The translations under genes and the position numbers were made by a program. The notes below the pieces were generated by a model. That model did not search any database, was not told the origin of the DNA, and saw nothing but the letters and a program-made list of their open reading frames with translations. A stretch of DNA of 64,000 nt from Streptococcaceae bacterium (lineage in GTDB: Bacteria > Bacillota > Bacilli > Lactobacillales > Streptococcaceae): contig CABIZZ010000001.1 of the NCBI GenBank assembly GCA_902363395.1, positions 1,465,950-1,529,949 on the forward strand, written 5' to 3'. Numbering within the stretch: position 1 is the first letter of the stretch; each line of letters opens with the position of its first letter. Positions 20,885 to 30,935 of the stretch are shown in pieces.

Positions 20885-22237
20885 TTAATCAAACATATTA
20901 CCGATTAAATTCTTCATTCGGTCTGTAAAGGTAGTTTTTTCTTCTTGTTTTTGCTCTTCAACTGGATGTTGTTGCTCGACGTTTACTACAGGCTCAATTT
21001 CTTCCGGTACATATGCTGGAACAACTGGTTGCTTTACTGGTCGTTCAAACTGAACTGGTTGCTGACGAAGACGTTGGTCTCCATGTACAGCAGCTTGAGC
21101 AAGAATATCTACATCTGTAAGATTTCCAGCATATTCAGACAAGCTAATCACGTGGGCAAAAGCTGGATTGCGGATTCCAATTTGATTTGGAACATACAAT
21201 TTCACATTTACACCAAAGACTTCTTGTGCCAAGTCTTCAATACCAGGGAGAATAGCGCCACCACCAATGATGACAATTCCTCCAGGCAAATCAAGCAAAT
21301 GTCTTCTTTCAAGATCTTGTTTGATTTGGTCAAAGATGTGTTTGATCCGAGCTGAAATAATCTCTGCCAAATATTTTTCAGATACTTGGACAGGTTCTAC
21401 TTCCCCAATCACCTCAACATGGAAGACTTCGTCACCAACTGATGGAACATAAGCTTCTCCATAGTTGAACTTCAAGCCTTCTGCTAATTTTTGAGAAGTC
21501 TTTAATACTTTAGAAATATCTTTCGTAACGTAATCGCCACCTTCTTGATAGATATTTGTAAATTGAAGTTCTTGATTCCGAACAGAAGCTACTGTCGTTT
21601 GACCTCCACCTAAATCAATGACGGTCGCACCAAACTCACGTTCTCCTTCGTTCAATACAGACTTAATCATTGCAAGTGGTGAAATAATGATGTTCTCAAC
21701 TTGCAAACCAGCACGTTCAACTGTTTTCCGTAAATTATGGAGGACAGTTCTAGGGCCAGTATACAAGAGACCACGCATTTCCAAACGGATTCCCATCATT
21801 CCACGTGGATCGCGGATTCCTTGGAAACCGTCAACTGTGAACTCTTCTGGAATAAAGGTAATGACTTCACGGTCTGGAGTCATACTCTTTGTCAAAGCAG
21901 ATCTGACAACATTTTCAACATCTGCATCCGTAATTTCTTTTGAATCACTGGTTACAGGAATCATTCCTTGAGTTGCTTCAATTTGAAGAAGGTTTGCTGG
22001 CAACCCAACGTTCACAAGATTGATTGAAATTCCTGCTTTTTCTTCTGCTTGGCTTACTGCACTTTTAATCGCATTAGAAGCAGCCTCAATATCAACAATA
22101 ATTCCATCTTTGACGCCAGCACTTTTCGCATTGCTGACTCCAATTACATTCATTTCTCCATTGACATGTTCTGCCACCAATACTTTTATTGAACTAGTAC
22201 CGATATCTAAACCTGTAAAAAAGCCGTTTCTAGCCAT
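20885..22237 (-). CDS. ftsA: cell division protein FtsA
   Basis: The 450-residue actin-like protein has phosphate-binding segments TGLDIGTSSIKVLV and ATVIDLGGGQTTVA, the GIVIIGGGAILPGI motif, and a C-terminal amphipathic helix (FTDRMKNLIGNMFD) that anchors FtsZ to the membrane. A Gln/Val-rich linker precedes the helix. It heads the ftsA-ftsZ-yggS-sepF-ylmG-ylmH-divIVA transcript, with a promoter at 22312. Confidence 0.97.
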   Translation of the reverse strand: MARNGFFTGLDIGTSSIKVLVAEHVNGEMNVIGVSNAKSAGVKDGIIVDIEAASNAIKSAVSQAEEKAGISINLVNVGLPANLLQIEATQGMIPVTSDSKEITDADVENVVRSALTKSMTPDREVITFIPEEFTVDGFQGIRDPRGMMGIRLEMRGLLYTGPRTVLHNLRKTVERAGLQVENIIISPLAMIKSVLNEGEREFGATVIDLGGGQTTVASVRNQELQFTNIYQEGGDYVTKDISKVLKTSQKLAEGLKFNYGEAYVPSVGDEVFHVEVIGEVEPVQVSEKYLAEIISARIKHIFDQIKQDLERRHLLDLPGGIVIIGGGAILPGIEDLAQEVFGVNVKLYVPNQIGIRNPAFAHVISLSEYAGNLTDVDILAQAAVHGDQRLRQQPVQFERPVKQPVVPAYVPEEIEPVVNVEQQHPVEEQKQEEKTTFTDRMKNLIGNMFD

Positions 22238-22311
22238 TACACCAGTCCTCTCTCTTTTGTTTTCCTATACGTCAATTAATAGCTCCATTTTAGTTAGAAC
22301 TATCCAAATTT

Positions 22312-22320
22312 CATTATAAC
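22312..22320 (-). promoter_or_regulatory. extended -10 promoter of ftsA
   Basis: The minus strand reads TGTTATAAT about 75 bases before the ftsA ATG, immediately downstream of the divIB terminator hairpin. Confidence 0.55.
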
Positions 22321-22326
22321 ACAAAA

Positions 22327-22343
22327 ATGCCCATAGTGGGCAT
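22327..22343 (-). terminator. terminator of murD-murG-divIB
   Basis: ATGCCCA pairs perfectly with TGGGCAT across a 3-base loop. On the minus strand it is followed by TTTTTG. Confidence 0.8.
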
Positions 22344-22378
22344 ATTTTCTTTATTTATTTCAGATAATTTATGAGGGT

Positions 22379-23593
22379 TTACTCAGCGGGAACTTCTTCG
22401 TGTTGCTCGGTTACGACTGCACTCTCATCAGAATCTGTCGAGTTAGCATCAGCTTCTTCTGTTTTGTTCCCTTCCCCTTCTTCTTTTTCTTTCTTTTCCT
22501 GAGCTAAAGTAGCCATTGTTTCTGCATTGTAACTATATATCCCTGCTTCCATATCAATGACACTGTCATCTTCAATCAGCTTGCGAATTTGATGGTAATA
22601 AGGCAATTTACGCTTGATCTGAGATACAGGCACTAGGACCTTAGTGCCATCCTTCATGGTCAGCGTCACTAAATCCTTCGTCACCTTGCTCGGTGTCAAG
22701 TCCACTGACTCAATTTCATCGCGCACAGAAGATGGTATTTTCCCCAATTGTTTGACGAATTGTCGGACCAATTCTCGATCAGAAAAACGAACGGCTAGGT
22801 AAGTCTTAGGAAGCTGATCCGCAGCAATTGGCGTCTCTACCACTTCCCCATTCTCTAAAATGGGATAGTGATCTTCCTCCGTCACATAGTAACCAAAAAC
22901 CTGGTATTCCTCCACCTGAACCTTAAACGTCGTAGGGAAGGCATAAGTCATCGAAATATCTTTGACCCATGGACTAGCTGCCTTCATATTGGCAAGATAG
23001 CGATCCCGATTTAAAAAGGTTGTCAAGGTATAATCCCGGTCTTGGATCTGACTCTTTTCAAACAACAAGGTCTGATCCGCATTTTTATTCCCTGAAAATT
23101 CGATGATTTTTTGCTTAGCTAAGGGTGTTAAAAGGTAGGCAGAAAAGACTGCAATCAAGGTACTGATCACCAAAACAGGAATAGCTCGATAGATGTGACG
23201 TCTCGCAATCTGACCTTCCTTTTTGGCCTTCTTCGCTAGTTCCTCTTCTTCGAACATTTCTTCTGAAGGCTCTGTTAGGTAGATGATTTTTTCTTCTTCA
23301 TCATCTTCGTCTATTTCGTCAGGAAGAGTTTCTTGCACTTCCTCCTCAGCCAGATTAGCCTCCTTCTCTTTTTCTTCTTCTGCAGTCTCGGTATCTTGCT
23401 CTTCTGCATTTAGATCTTCAGAGGGAGTTTTTTGATTCAGAAGTTCCTGTCTTTCCTTCTCTTCTTGTGCCTTCTTTTCTTTTTCTTCTTGCTCTTCTAA
23501 TTGTTTTTTCTTTTGATACTCCTGGTTTCGTCTTTGCCATTCAGAGAGCTTGGTTACTTCCTTAGGAGTTTTTTGGTTCTTCTTATCCGTCAT
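22379..23593 (-). CDS. divIB: cell division protein DivIB (FtsQ)
   Basis: The 404-residue protein has a long, highly charged Glu/Lys-rich cytoplasmic N-terminus (about residues 1-130), one membrane helix ([19 protein letters not shown], about 140-160), an extracellular POTRA/beta region (with [19 protein letters not shown] and VDLTPSKV) and a Glu-rich tail. DivIB works with FtsL and DivIC to control septal peptidoglycan synthesis. It overlaps the murG stop by 4 bases. Confidence 0.93.
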   Translation of the reverse strand: MTDKKNQKTPKEVTKLSEWQRRNQEYQKKKQLEEQEEKEKKAQEEKERQELLNQKTPSEDLNAEEQDTETAEEEKEKEANLAEEEVQETLPDEIDEDDEEEKIIYLTEPSEEMFEEEELAKKAKKEGQIARRHIYRAIPVLVISTLIAVFSAYLLTPLAKQKIIEFSGNKNADQTLLFEKSQIQDRDYTLTTFLNRDRYLANMKAASPWVKDISMTYAFPTTFKVQVEEYQVFGYYVTEEDHYPILENGEVVETPIAADQLPKTYLAVRFSDRELVRQFVKQLGKIPSSVRDEIESVDLTPSKVTKDLVTLTMKDGTKVLVPVSQIKRKLPYYHQIRKLIEDDSVIDMEAGIYSYNAETMATLAQEKKEKEEGEGNKTEEADANSTDSDESAVVTEQHEEVPAE

Positions 23594-24660
23594 TTTTTCC
23601 TTTTATTAATTTCTTGATGGACTAGACTGTAAAATTCATCCAAGGAAAGCAATTCATTCGAAGCCTTCATCGCTTGATGATAGCTTTCTGCCCCTTGGAA
23701 CAGTTTATCCATCGTTTCTTGCAACCGATCCATGCTCAAATCTGGCTCAGCGATGGTTTCTGCATAGCCCTTTTCCACAAAGTATTGAGCATTTTCAATC
23801 TGATCTCCCCGACTAGCTTCTTTCCCTAGGGGAACGATGATATGGAGCTTATTCATGGCCAAGAGTTCAAAAATCGTATTGGCACCACCACGGGTCACTA
23901 CTAGATCTGCCTTTTGGAGCAAAGGAAGATAGTGATCCGTCACGTAATCCACGCGATAAAGATGAGGTGCTTGTTCATTCAAGGAAGAGTCCCCTGTCAA
24001 ATTAATGACATTGTAGCTTGCCAACAAGGCTTCTCGATGGTTTGTGACAAACTCATTGAACACTCGCGCGCCAGCAGAGCCACCCACAAAGAGGAGGGTT
24101 GGCAACTGTGGATCAAATTGAGCAAATACTGCTTCCAATTCTACTGGGATTGGAAGTTGTTCCTGATGAACCTTGGTCACAGCTCCTACATGTTGGGCTT
24201 TCACTAGGCTTTTCGGCTGCTCAAAGGTTGTGAACATTTTTGTCGCAAACTTATAAGCAATTTTATTGGCCAAGCCCATGGAACGGTCGGATTCGTGGAC
24301 CAATACAGGAACAAAACAAAGTCGCGCAGCCACTACCGGAGGAACTGAAACGAAGCCTCCTTTAGAAAACAAAACCTGTGGCCGTACACGAAGCATGATC
24401 CAAATCGATTGGAGAATTCCCCAGAAGACCTTGAAGATATCCAACATATTTTGCCAAGAGAAATAACGGCGCAACTTGCCCGTCGCAATCGAATGGAAAT
24501 GGATGTCCAAGCCAGACTTCAAAATCTCTTGGTGTTCAATCCCTTTCTTGTCTCCAATATAATGAACTTCCCAACCGTCCTCGATGAAGCGAGGGATGAG
24601 GAGAAGGTTCAAGGTCACATGCCCAACTGTACCTCCTCCTGTAAATACTATTTTTTTCAT
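23590..24660 (-). CDS. murG: UDP-GlcNAc:lipid I transferase MurG
   Basis: The 356-residue GT-B glycosyltransferase starts [19 protein letters not shown] and has [13 protein letters not shown] near residue 190 and [25 protein letters not shown] near residue 255. It converts lipid I to lipid II on the inner face of the membrane. The GGTVGHV motif, in place of the GGTGGH common in proteobacteria, is seen in other streptococci and is not a defect. Confidence 0.96.
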   Translation of the reverse strand: MKKIVFTGGGTVGHVTLNLLLIPRFIEDGWEVHYIGDKKGIEHQEILKSGLDIHFHSIATGKLRRYFSWQNMLDIFKVFWGILQSIWIMLRVRPQVLFSKGGFVSVPPVVAARLCFVPVLVHESDRSMGLANKIAYKFATKMFTTFEQPKSLVKAQHVGAVTKVHQEQLPIPVELEAVFAQFDPQLPTLLFVGGSAGARVFNEFVTNHREALLASYNVINLTGDSSLNEQAPHLYRVDYVTDHYLPLLQKADLVVTRGGANTIFELLAMNKLHIIVPLGKEASRGDQIENAQYFVEKGYAETIAEPDLSMDRLQETMDKLFQGAESYHQAMKASNELLSLDEFYSLVHQEINKRKK

Positions 24661-24661
24661 A

Positions 24662-26014
24662 TTAATTTTTCAACTCTTCTACTGTTTTAAGGAACTCATC
24701 GCCCCGTACTTCAAAATTCGCGTACATATCCCAGCTGGCATTGGCTGGACTAAGTAAGACGATATCACCCGGCTCTGCTAATTCAAAGGCTTTGCGCGTT
24801 GCATCTGCCACATCCGTCGCATCTAGATAGGACACACCTGCTTGATCAGCGGCTCGTTTCACCCGTTCAGCAGATTCTCCCAGGATGACCATCTTTTTAA
24901 GACCAGTAATATCTGGCACCAATTCATCAAACTCATTGCCTCGGTCCAAGCCACCAGCGATTAAGATGACATGAGCGTTATCAAAGCCAGACAAGGCTTT
25001 TTGGGTTGCTAAGATGTTGGTAGACTTACTATCATTGTAGAATTTCACCCCTTCAATCTCAGCTACATACTGCAAGCGGTGCTTCACCCCGCCAAAGGCT
25101 GATAAGGTTTCTTGGATAGTTTGATTGTCAATGCCACGAAGTTTGGCCACTGCGATGGTAGCTAAAGCATTTTCTACATTGTGGCTGCCTGGTACTCCAA
25201 TTTGGTCTGCTCGCATAACGGCTTCACCTCGGAAGTAAAGGACACCATCCTCTAAATATGCTCCGTCTACCTTTTCTTGGGTTGAAAATGGCACCACAGT
25301 AGCCTCTGTTTGCTGAGCCAAGTCTTTGGCTAGATCTTGGTTAAAGTTTAGTACCACAAAATCCTTGGCAGTCATATTCTTTTGAATCGCCCATTTTGCA
25401 GCTACATAGCCTTCGAAAGATCCGTGGTAATCCAAGTGGGTCGGCATCAGATTGGTAATGACTGCGATTTCTGGGTAAAACGCTTCAATACCCATCAATT
25501 GGAAAGAAGACAATTCCATCACCAATGTATCTTTAGCTGTCGCTGTTTGAGCGACTTGACTAGCTGGAAAACCAATATTTCCAGACAAGAGACCATTTTG
25601 TCCAGCAGCCGTTAATACTTCTCCAATCATGGTAGTGGTGGTTGTTTTTCCGTTAGAACCAGTGATTCCGATAATGGGCGCTTCTGAAATGAGGTAGGCC
25701 AATTCAACTTCGGTCAAAACAGGGATGCCTTTTTCAAGGGCTCGTTCAACCATAGGATTCGTGTAAGGAATTCCAGGGTTCTTCACCATAACTGCAAAGT
25801 CTTCATCCAAGAGTTCCAGAGGATGTCCTCCTGTCACAACTTTGATCCCTTCTTCCAGTAAACTTTGGGCTGCAGGATTTTCTTCAAAGGCTTTGCCATC
25901 ATTCACCGTTACGATAGCTCCTAGGCGATCGAGTAGTCGCGCTGCAGATTCTCCAGACTTAGCCAATCCTAAAACAAGGACTTTTTTATTTTTAAATGTT
26001 TCAATGACGTTCAT
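24662..26014 (-). CDS. murD: UDP-MurNAc-L-alanine:D-glutamate ligase MurD
   Basis: The 450-residue Mur ligase has the ATP-binding motif [17 protein letters not shown] near residue 115, the segment [18 protein letters not shown] near residue 327, and an N-terminal Rossmann-like domain ([18 protein letters not shown]). It adds D-glutamate to the peptidoglycan precursor. It is first in murD-murG-divIB, with 1 base to murG. Confidence 0.97.
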   Translation of the reverse strand: MNVIETFKNKKVLVLGLAKSGESAARLLDRLGAIVTVNDGKAFEENPAAQSLLEEGIKVVTGGHPLELLDEDFAVMVKNPGIPYTNPMVERALEKGIPVLTEVELAYLISEAPIIGITGSNGKTTTTTMIGEVLTAAGQNGLLSGNIGFPASQVAQTATAKDTLVMELSSFQLMGIEAFYPEIAVITNLMPTHLDYHGSFEGYVAAKWAIQKNMTAKDFVVLNFNQDLAKDLAQQTEATVVPFSTQEKVDGAYLEDGVLYFRGEAVMRADQIGVPGSHNVENALATIAVAKLRGIDNQTIQETLSAFGGVKHRLQYVAEIEGVKFYNDSKSTNILATQKALSGFDNAHVILIAGGLDRGNEFDELVPDITGLKKMVILGESAERVKRAADQAGVSYLDATDVADATRKAFELAEPGDIVLLSPANASWDMYANFEVRGDEFLKTVEELKN

Positions 26015-26132
26015 AGCTTTTTTCTCTCCAATTTGTTCACCTTCTATTTTACCCTTTTTTAGACAAATTAAAAAGCCTCAAGACAGCAAAAGAAGCAACA
26101 CGTATAAAAATGACCTCTTCAGCATCTGTCAT

Positions 26133-26170
26133 AAAAAAAGAGTCGCCATGATTTTCTATCACAACAACTC
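26133..26170 (-). terminator. terminator after the DUF3165 gene
   Basis: On the minus strand a 13-bp stem (GAGTTGTTGTGAT pairing with ATCATGGCGACTC using G-U pairs) precedes TTTTTTT. The stem is imperfect as DNA but fully paired as minus-strand RNA. Confidence 0.7.
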
Positions 26171-26196
26171 TATTTTATGGAGACAAGCTCTCCAGT

Positions 26197-26463
26197 TTAT
26201 TCTGATTTATCCAGGCGTTTAGAAGACTTGGTCGGCAATCGCGAAATATCAACGAGGGCCAAGTAACCTACAAAAGCGAGGAAGGCGCCCACAAAAAATT
26301 CTGAAGGCAATTGGAAAATTTGGAAAATCGCTAAGCAAAGGAGAATGACCAAAGAGACCAGTAAAACGACTAGGGTAACTACATTCAGAGTTCCTCTGAT
26401 GCTCTTTGGAGCTGCAAAAAGGTAAAAAAGGAGGATCAAAATACCTATAATTAAATAAACCAT
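26197..26463 (-). CDS. DUF3165 family small membrane protein
   Basis: The 88-residue protein has three hydrophobic stretches (about residues 2-17, 25-50 and 54-72) and a basic cytosolic tail ending RLDKSE. It fits the streptococcal DUF3165 family, whose function is unknown. It follows typA by 22 bases and ends in its own terminator, so it is probably the last gene of a typA transcript. Confidence 0.75.
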   Translation of the reverse strand: MVYLIIGILILLFYLFAAPKSIRGTLNVVTLVVLLVSLVILLCLAIFQIFQLPSEFFVGAFLAFVGYLALVDISRLPTKSSKRLDKSE

Positions 26464-26485
26464 TTTGTCACTCCTTTCTTATTTC

Positions 26486-28333
26486 TTATTCAGCTGCAGC
26501 TGATTTTTTCTTTTTGTTTGCTTTTTCGCGTTCTGCCTTATTCAAGATTTGTTTACGTAGACGGATTGATTCCGGTGTTACTTCCATGTATTCATCATCG
26601 TTCAAGAACTCAAGTGATTCTTCAAGCGTCAAGATACGAGGAGTTTTGATAACCGCTGTTTGGTCCTTAGTAGCGGAACGAACGTTGGTCATTTGTTTCG
26701 CCTTGGTGATGTTAACAGTCAAGTCATTTTCACGAGAGTTTTCACCGATGATCATTCCTTCGTAAACCTCAGTACCAGGGTTGACAAAGATAGTACCACG
26801 TTCTTCGATAGACATGATAGAGTAGGTTGTTGCCTTACCAGCATCGATAGAAACAAGGGCACCACGGTGACGACCGCCAATTTCTCCTGGAATCAATGGC
26901 AAGTATTGGTCGAAGGTATGGTTCATGATCCCGTATCCACGAGTCATTGACAAGAATTCAGTTGAATATCCAATCAAACCACGCGCAGGAACTAGGAAGA
27001 CCAAACGAGTTTGACCATTACCTGTTGCAATCATATCCAACATTTCACCCTTACGTTCAGAAAGGCTTTGGATGACAGACCCTTGGTATTCTTCCGGAGT
27101 ATCGATTTGCACACGCTCAAACGGCTCGCACTTCACACCATCAATTTCTTTTACGATAACTTCTGGACGAGATACTTGAAGCTCATAACCTTCACGGCGC
27201 ATGGTTTCGATAAGTATTGACAAGTGCAATTCCCCACGTCCTGAAACGGTCCATTTATCTGGTGAGTCCGTTGGATCTACACGAAGAGATACGTCTGTTT
27301 GCAATTCTGCTTGAAGGCGCTCTTCAACCTTACGAGAAGTCACCCATTTTCCTTCACGACCAGCAAAAGGTGAGTTGTTAACCAAGAAGGTCATTTGAAG
27401 AGTTGGTTCATCGATGTGAAGAACTGGAAGAGCTTCAACTGCATCTGTTGGAGTAATGGTTTCCCCAACGAAGATGTCTTCCATACCTGATACAGCAATC
27501 AAGTCACCAGCCTTGGCTTCTTGGATTTCACGGCGTTCCAAACCAAAGAAACCGAAGAGTTTTGTGACACGGAAGTTTTTCGTTGTACCGTCAAGTTTAG
27601 AAAGGGTAACTTGGTCACCAACTTTTACGGTACCACGGAAGACACGTCCGATACCGATACGACCAACGAAGTCATTGTAGTCAAGAAGAGACACTTGGAA
27701 TTGAAGGGGCTCATCTGAGTTATCAACTGGAGCTGGGATGTGGTCGATAATGGTGTCAAAGATTGGCGCCATGGTCTTTTCTTGATCTGCTGGATCATCT
27801 GACAAGGAAGATGTTCCGTTGATCGCTGATGCATAGACAACTGGGAAGTCAAGTTGGTCATCATCCGCACCAAGCTCGATGAAGAGTTCCAAGACTTCAT
27901 CAACTACTTCTGCTGGACGAGCCGATGGCTTATCGATTTTGTTAACTACAACGATCGGCACAAGGTCTTGTTCCAAGGCTTTTTTCAATACGAAACGAGT
28001 CTGTGGCATGGTTCCTTCGTAGGCATCTACGACCAAAACAACACCGTCAACCATTTTCATGATCCGCTCAACTTCTCCACCGAAGTCCGCGTGTCCTGGT
28101 GTGTCCATGATGTTGATACGAGTTCCATTGTAGGCAACTGCTGTATTTTTCGCAAGGATGGTGATTCCACGCTCTTTTTCGATATCGTTTGAGTCCATAG
28201 CACGCTCTGCCAACTCTGTACGTGCGTCAAGAGTTTCAGATTGTTTCAACAATTCGTCAACAAGGGTTGTTTTACCGTGGTCGACGTGGGCGATAATCGC
28301 GATATTACGGATATCTTCTCTTAATTTTGTCAT
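26486..28333 (-). CDS. typA: ribosome-associated GTPase TypA/BipA
   Basis: The protein (about 615 residues) has G1 [11 protein letters not shown]3 [11 protein letters not shown] and G4 NKID. The elongation-factor-type domains and the BipA-specific C-terminus, with [13 protein letters not shown] and [12 protein letters not shown], follow. It assists ribosome assembly and stress adaptation. I choose the start [13 protein letters not shown] (28333) because it matches the family; an upstream in-frame ATG at 28354 adds 7 unlikely residues. The C-terminus is Lys-rich. Confidence 0.96.
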   Translation of the reverse strand: MTKLREDIRNIAIIAHVDHGKTTLVDELLKQSETLDARTELAERAMDSNDIEKERGITILAKNTAVAYNGTRINIMDTPGHADFGGEVERIMKMVDGVVLVVDAYEGTMPQTRFVLKKALEQDLVPIVVVNKIDKPSARPAEVVDEVLELFIELGADDDQLDFPVVYASAINGTSSLSDDPADQEKTMAPIFDTIIDHIPAPVDNSDEPLQFQVSLLDYNDFVGRIGIGRVFRGTVKVGDQVTLSKLDGTTKNFRVTKLFGFFGLERREIQEAKAGDLIAVSGMEDIFVGETITPTDAVEALPVLHIDEPTLQMTFLVNNSPFAGREGKWVTSRKVEERLQAELQTDVSLRVDPTDSPDKWTVSGRGELHLSILIETMRREGYELQVSRPEVIVKEIDGVKCEPFERVQIDTPEEYQGSVIQSLSERKGEMLDMIATGNGQTRLVFLVPARGLIGYSTEFLSMTRGYGIMNHTFDQYLPLIPGEIGGRHRGALVSIDAGKATTYSIMSIEERGTIFVNPGTEVYEGMIIGENSRENDLTVNITKAKQMTNVRSATKDQTAVIKTPRILTLEESLEFLNDDEYMEVTPESIRLRKQILNKAEREKANKKKKSAAAE

Positions 28334-28376
28334 GATTTCCTCTATTATATTCAAAAATTTATTTTCTAACTGAACG

Positions 28377-28385
28377 ATTATACCA
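28377..28385 (-). promoter_or_regulatory. extended -10 promoter of typA
   Basis: The minus strand reads TGGTATAAT, about 44 bases before the typA ATG. Confidence 0.55.
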
Positions 28386-28570
28386 CAATTTTAAGCAAAT
28401 GGCATAACTCAGACAAGTGTAAATGTTTTCATGCTTTCTTTCGAAAATCTTCTTTCTCATTCCCACTCCTAACAACTCTATTCATGAAAATCTTTCACCT
28501 CTTTATCCCTTTTCTTCGTCCTTTTTCCGAATACTTGTGCTTCTCTCCATTTCATGCTATCCTGTCTTTT

Positions 28571-29296
28571 ATGAGATTAGATCAATTACTGGCCCACTAC
28601 CAAATTCCCCGCAAAGAAATCAAACAGAGCCTAGCCAAAAAGCAGATCCTAGTCGACGGACTTGCTGCAACAAAATTATCCCAAAATGTGGATACAGGTC
28701 TCCAAGAAGTTCGCTGGAAGGATCGGATTCTTATCGACTGTTCTCATCACTATTTTCTTCTTCATAAACCTCAAGGACTAGTGACGGCTACCAAGGATGT
28801 CCAACATCCTACAGTGTTGGATCTCCTCCGAGCAGAAGACCGGACCCCCAAGACCTATCCTATCGGTCGACTGGATCGGGATACGACCGGACTCCTCCTA
28901 CTCACAGACAATGGACCTCTAGGTTTCCAACTCCTTCATCCCCAATACCATATCGAAAAAGAATACGAGGTAACAGTCAACGGCCCTCTCGAACCCGCTC
29001 ATATAGAAGAATTTCAAGAAGGAATCACCTTCTTAGATGGGACTAAGTGTAAGCCGGCCAAACTAAAAATCCTTAGCTCCAGCCTTACCGAAAGCCAGGC
29101 CCTGGTCACCCTGTCTGAAGGGAAATTTCATCAGGTGAAAAAGATGTTTCTCTCTGTCGGTGTCAAGGTAACTAGCCTAAAGCGAATCAAATTTGGAGAT
29201 TTTTTATTAGACCCCGACTTAACAACAGGTGATTACCGCCCCTTGAACCAAGAGGAATTGAAAATCATTAAAAACTACTTAGAAAAAAGTGGATAA
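28571..29296 (+). CDS. rsuA: RsuA/RluB-family rRNA pseudouridine synthase
   Basis: The 241-residue protein from MRLDQLLAHYQIPRKEIKQSL has an N-terminal S4-like domain (residues 1-58) and a catalytic domain with PIGRLDRDTTGLLLLT (catalytic Asp near residue 101), the KEYEVTVNGPL segment and EGKFHQVKKMF. Family members isomerise uridine in 16S or 23S rRNA; the short form resembles RsuA, which acts on 16S U516. A longer frame opens at 28484 in phase, but the S4 domain begins at 28571. It is a single gene ending in a strong bidirectional terminator. Confidence 0.88.
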   Translation: MRLDQLLAHYQIPRKEIKQSLAKKQILVDGLAATKLSQNVDTGLQEVRWKDRILIDCSHHYFLLHKPQGLVTATKDVQHPTVLDLLRAEDRTPKTYPIGRLDRDTTGLLLLTDNGPLGFQLLHPQYHIEKEYEVTVNGPLEPAHIEEFQEGITFLDGTKCKPAKLKILSSSLTESQALVTLSEGKFHQVKKMFLSVGVKVTSLKRIKFGDFLLDPDLTTGDYRPLNQEELKIIKNYLEKSG

Positions 29297-29300
29297 AACA

Positions 29301-29328
29301 AAAAAAGCTTTAGTTTTAAAGCTTTTTT
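29301..29328. terminator. bidirectional intrinsic terminator
   Basis: AAAAAAGCTTTA pairs with TAAAGCTTTTTT across a 4-base loop. It serves the convergent rsuA-like gene and the DUF4190 gene. Confidence 0.85.
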
Positions 29329-29331
29329 GTT

Positions 29332-29565
29332 TTAGTTAATCCCTGAAAGTTGTGAGATAATTACGATAAACATAACTACAGAAAGCACAATCCCTACGAT
29401 AGAAAGAATTTTTTCTGTGGTATAGTCTAGTCCAGATTCTCTTTGATTTGAACTAGCCAAGACCAATCCTAGGATACCCAAAATCGGACCTACTAATGGA
29501 AATACAAAAGCAAGGATGATAGATAGGATCCCCATAACAAGTGAGGCGTTATTCTTTTCTTGCAA
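29332..29565 (-). CDS. DUF4190-type small membrane protein
   Basis: The 77-residue protein has two hydrophobic helices (about residues 7-36 with Gly-rich IILAFVFPLVGPILGILGLV, and 52-74). The Gly-rich two-helix pattern is that of DUF4190 proteins. No function is known. It lies alone between the rhodanese gene and the terminator at 29301. Confidence 0.65.
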   Translation of the reverse strand: MQEKNNASLVMGILSIILAFVFPLVGPILGILGLVLASSNQRESGLDYTTEKILSIVGIVLSVVMFIVIISQLSGIN

Positions 29566-29608
29566 TTTCTAGAAACTCCTTAAAGTTAATATCATTTTAT
29601 GATGGCAC

Positions 29609-29639
29609 ATCAAGGATCTTTAGCAAAATGTTCCTTGAT
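29609..29639. terminator. hairpin after the rhodanese gene, no U-tract
   Basis: ATCAAGGA pairs with TCCTTGAT across a 15-base loop. It lies right after the rhodanese stop codon on the minus strand, but neither side has a T run, so it may stabilise a 3' end rather than terminate transcription. Confidence 0.3.
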
Positions 29640-29640
29640 C

Positions 29641-30027
29641 TTAGTTCGTCTTGACTTTCCCATCCCAAGAATCCAAACCATAGGACAAGATATAGATATC
29701 TTTATAGCCCTGTTTTTTCAAGAAGAGAGCCGCATTGGTCACACGGGACCCACGACTGTTCTCATAGAGCAAGACTGGTTTATCTTTGCGAAGAGCAGAC
29801 AGACTCACTTTTAACTGGTTAGAAGGAATATTCCGAGCTCCCAAAATATGCTTAGCGTGGAACTCATTTGGATCACGCAAGTCCACTAATTGGCCTTTGC
29901 GGATCAATTCTTCAAACTCTGCATTGTCCACAATTTTTGCTGCCCGACGGATACGGAAGTAATTGTAGCCCATCCAGCCAAACATCCCTAAAACAATCAA
30001 CCATACTAAAATATTTGTTAAACTCAC
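29641..30027 (-). CDS. membrane-anchored rhodanese-like protein
   Basis: The 128-residue protein has an N-terminal membrane helix (about residues 4-24) and a rhodanese domain with VDLRDPNEFHAKHILGARNIPSN. At the usual active-site loop position it reads LLYENSRGSR, with no cysteine visible, so sulfur transfer of the classical kind is doubtful. Members of this type are common next to yqgQ in streptococci. It overlaps yqgQ by 4 bases. Confidence 0.85.
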   Translation of the reverse strand: MSLTNILVWLIVLGMFGWMGYNYFRIRRAAKIVDNAEFEELIRKGQLVDLRDPNEFHAKHILGARNIPSNQLKVSLSALRKDKPVLLYENSRGSRVTNAALFLKKQGYKDIYILSYGLDSWDGKVKTN

Positions 30028-30242
30028 TTTTCTTTTTCCTCTTCTAAATAACGTAATTCCTGTGCGTGTTCTCTACGTAAGACGGCTTCTGCTTCTAGAT
30101 AATCCAATTTTTCCATCAGCCCAGCGTCATAGATCCTTTTCAATTCAATCTTCATCAATTCGATGTCGTAAAGTCGTTTTCCGACATAAATGATGATTCC
30201 AAATTTTTTCAGAAATTGTTGAACATCGTACAGGGTTTTCAT
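30024..30242 (-). CDS. yqgQ: YqgQ family protein
   Basis: The 72-residue product MKTLYDVQQFLKKFGIIIYVGKR... matches the small helical YqgQ (DUF910) family, whose fold resembles a three-helix nucleic-acid-binding bundle; function unknown. The start is well conserved in B. subtilis YqgQ. The -10 element sits only 6 bases before this ATG, and there is no Shine-Dalgarno sequence, so the mRNA should be leaderless (see findings). Confidence 0.85.
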   Translation of the reverse strand: MKTLYDVQQFLKKFGIIIYVGKRLYDIELMKIELKRIYDAGLMEKLDYLEAEAVLRREHAQELRYLEEEKEK

Positions 30243-30248
30243 GTGCCT

Positions 30249-30277
30249 ATTCTATCAAATCTTTCAAGTATTTTCAA
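30249..30277 (-). promoter_or_regulatory. promoter of yqgQ-rhodanese, abutting the start codon
   Basis: On the minus strand TTGAAA (30272-30277) and TAGAAT (30249-30254) are 17 bases apart, with a TGA extension. Only AGGCAC separates the -10 from the yqgQ ATG. Confidence 0.7.
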
Positions 30278-30317
30278 GATGGCCCCTATTTTATTTACAG
30301 GAAAAAATCTCATCCAA

Positions 30318-30349
30318 ACAAAAATGAGCCTCCCAAGCAAGGAAGGCTC
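30318..30349 (-). terminator. intrinsic terminator after dpr
   Basis: As minus-strand RNA, GAGCCTTCC pairs with GGGAGGCTC (one G-U pair), followed by ATTTTTG. Confidence 0.8.
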
Positions 30350-30366
30350 GTTTGTTTATTTTCAGA

Positions 30367-30894
30367 TTACAAACCTGGTGCTTGGTCCAATTCAGCGGCA
30401 ATCATCCAGATATGTTTTTCCAATTCAGCTTTTGCACCAACAAAGATATCGTTGGTCACGTCATCTCCTTCAGCATCTGTGATATCCAAGGCTTTTTGAT
30501 AAAGACTTACCAAGTAGCGGAAGATAGAAAGGACACGTCCCAAATTTTCTTCCATAGAGCGTTCGAATGAACCTTTTTCTTCTTGGATGTTGCTGTGTTC
30601 CAAGAACTCAACCATGCTAGCGTATGGGGCACCACCCAAGGTAATCAAGCGTTCACTCACTTCATCAAGAGTCGCATCCAAGCTTTCCATGTACTCATCC
30701 ATTTTTGGATGCCATACGAGGAAACCACGGCCACGCATATACCAGTGCACTTGGTGCAAGGCAATATGAGCGACATAAAGATCTGCCACTACTTGATTCA
30801 AAACCGCTTTTGTATCGGTTAAACTCTTGCTTCCTTCACTGATTGTTGCAAATGTTGCTACGTCTTTTGCTGCTTCTTTTTTAATTGTTGTCAT
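30367..30894 (-). CDS. dpr: Dps-like peroxide resistance ferritin Dpr
   Basis: The 175-residue protein has the Dps inter-subunit ferroxidase residues: His50 in HQVHWYMRG, His62 and Asp66 in WHPKMDEYMESLD, and Asp77/Glu81 in TLDEVSE. It forms a dodecamer that oxidises and stores iron, preventing hydroxyl radical formation in catalase-negative streptococci. A consensus promoter and a PerR-type box upstream fit peroxide control, as known for dpr in this genus. Confidence 0.95.
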   Translation of the reverse strand: MTTIKKEAAKDVATFATISEGSKSLTDTKAVLNQVVADLYVAHIALHQVHWYMRGRGFLVWHPKMDEYMESLDATLDEVSERLITLGGAPYASMVEFLEHSNIQEEKGSFERSMEENLGRVLSIFRYLVSLYQKALDITDAEGDDVTNDIFVGAKAELEKHIWMIAAELDQAPGL

Positions 30895-30911
30895 AACTAA
30901 ATTCTCCTTTT

Positions 30912-30926
30912 TTAGAATTATTCTAA
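30912..30926 (-). promoter_or_regulatory. PerR-type operator of dpr
   Basis: TTAGAATTATTCTAA is a perfect 7-1-7 inverted repeat that differs from the PerR consensus TTATAATNATTATAA at one symmetric pair. It lies 9 bases after the -10, over the start of the transcript, where a repressor would block it. Confidence 0.8.
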
Positions 30927-30935
30927 TTTAGTTAT

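Noticed and set aside
28484..28570. N-terminal extension of the RsuA-like protein
   Set aside because: The extra 29 residues are hydrophobic and precede the S4 domain start; the ATG at 28571 matches the family.
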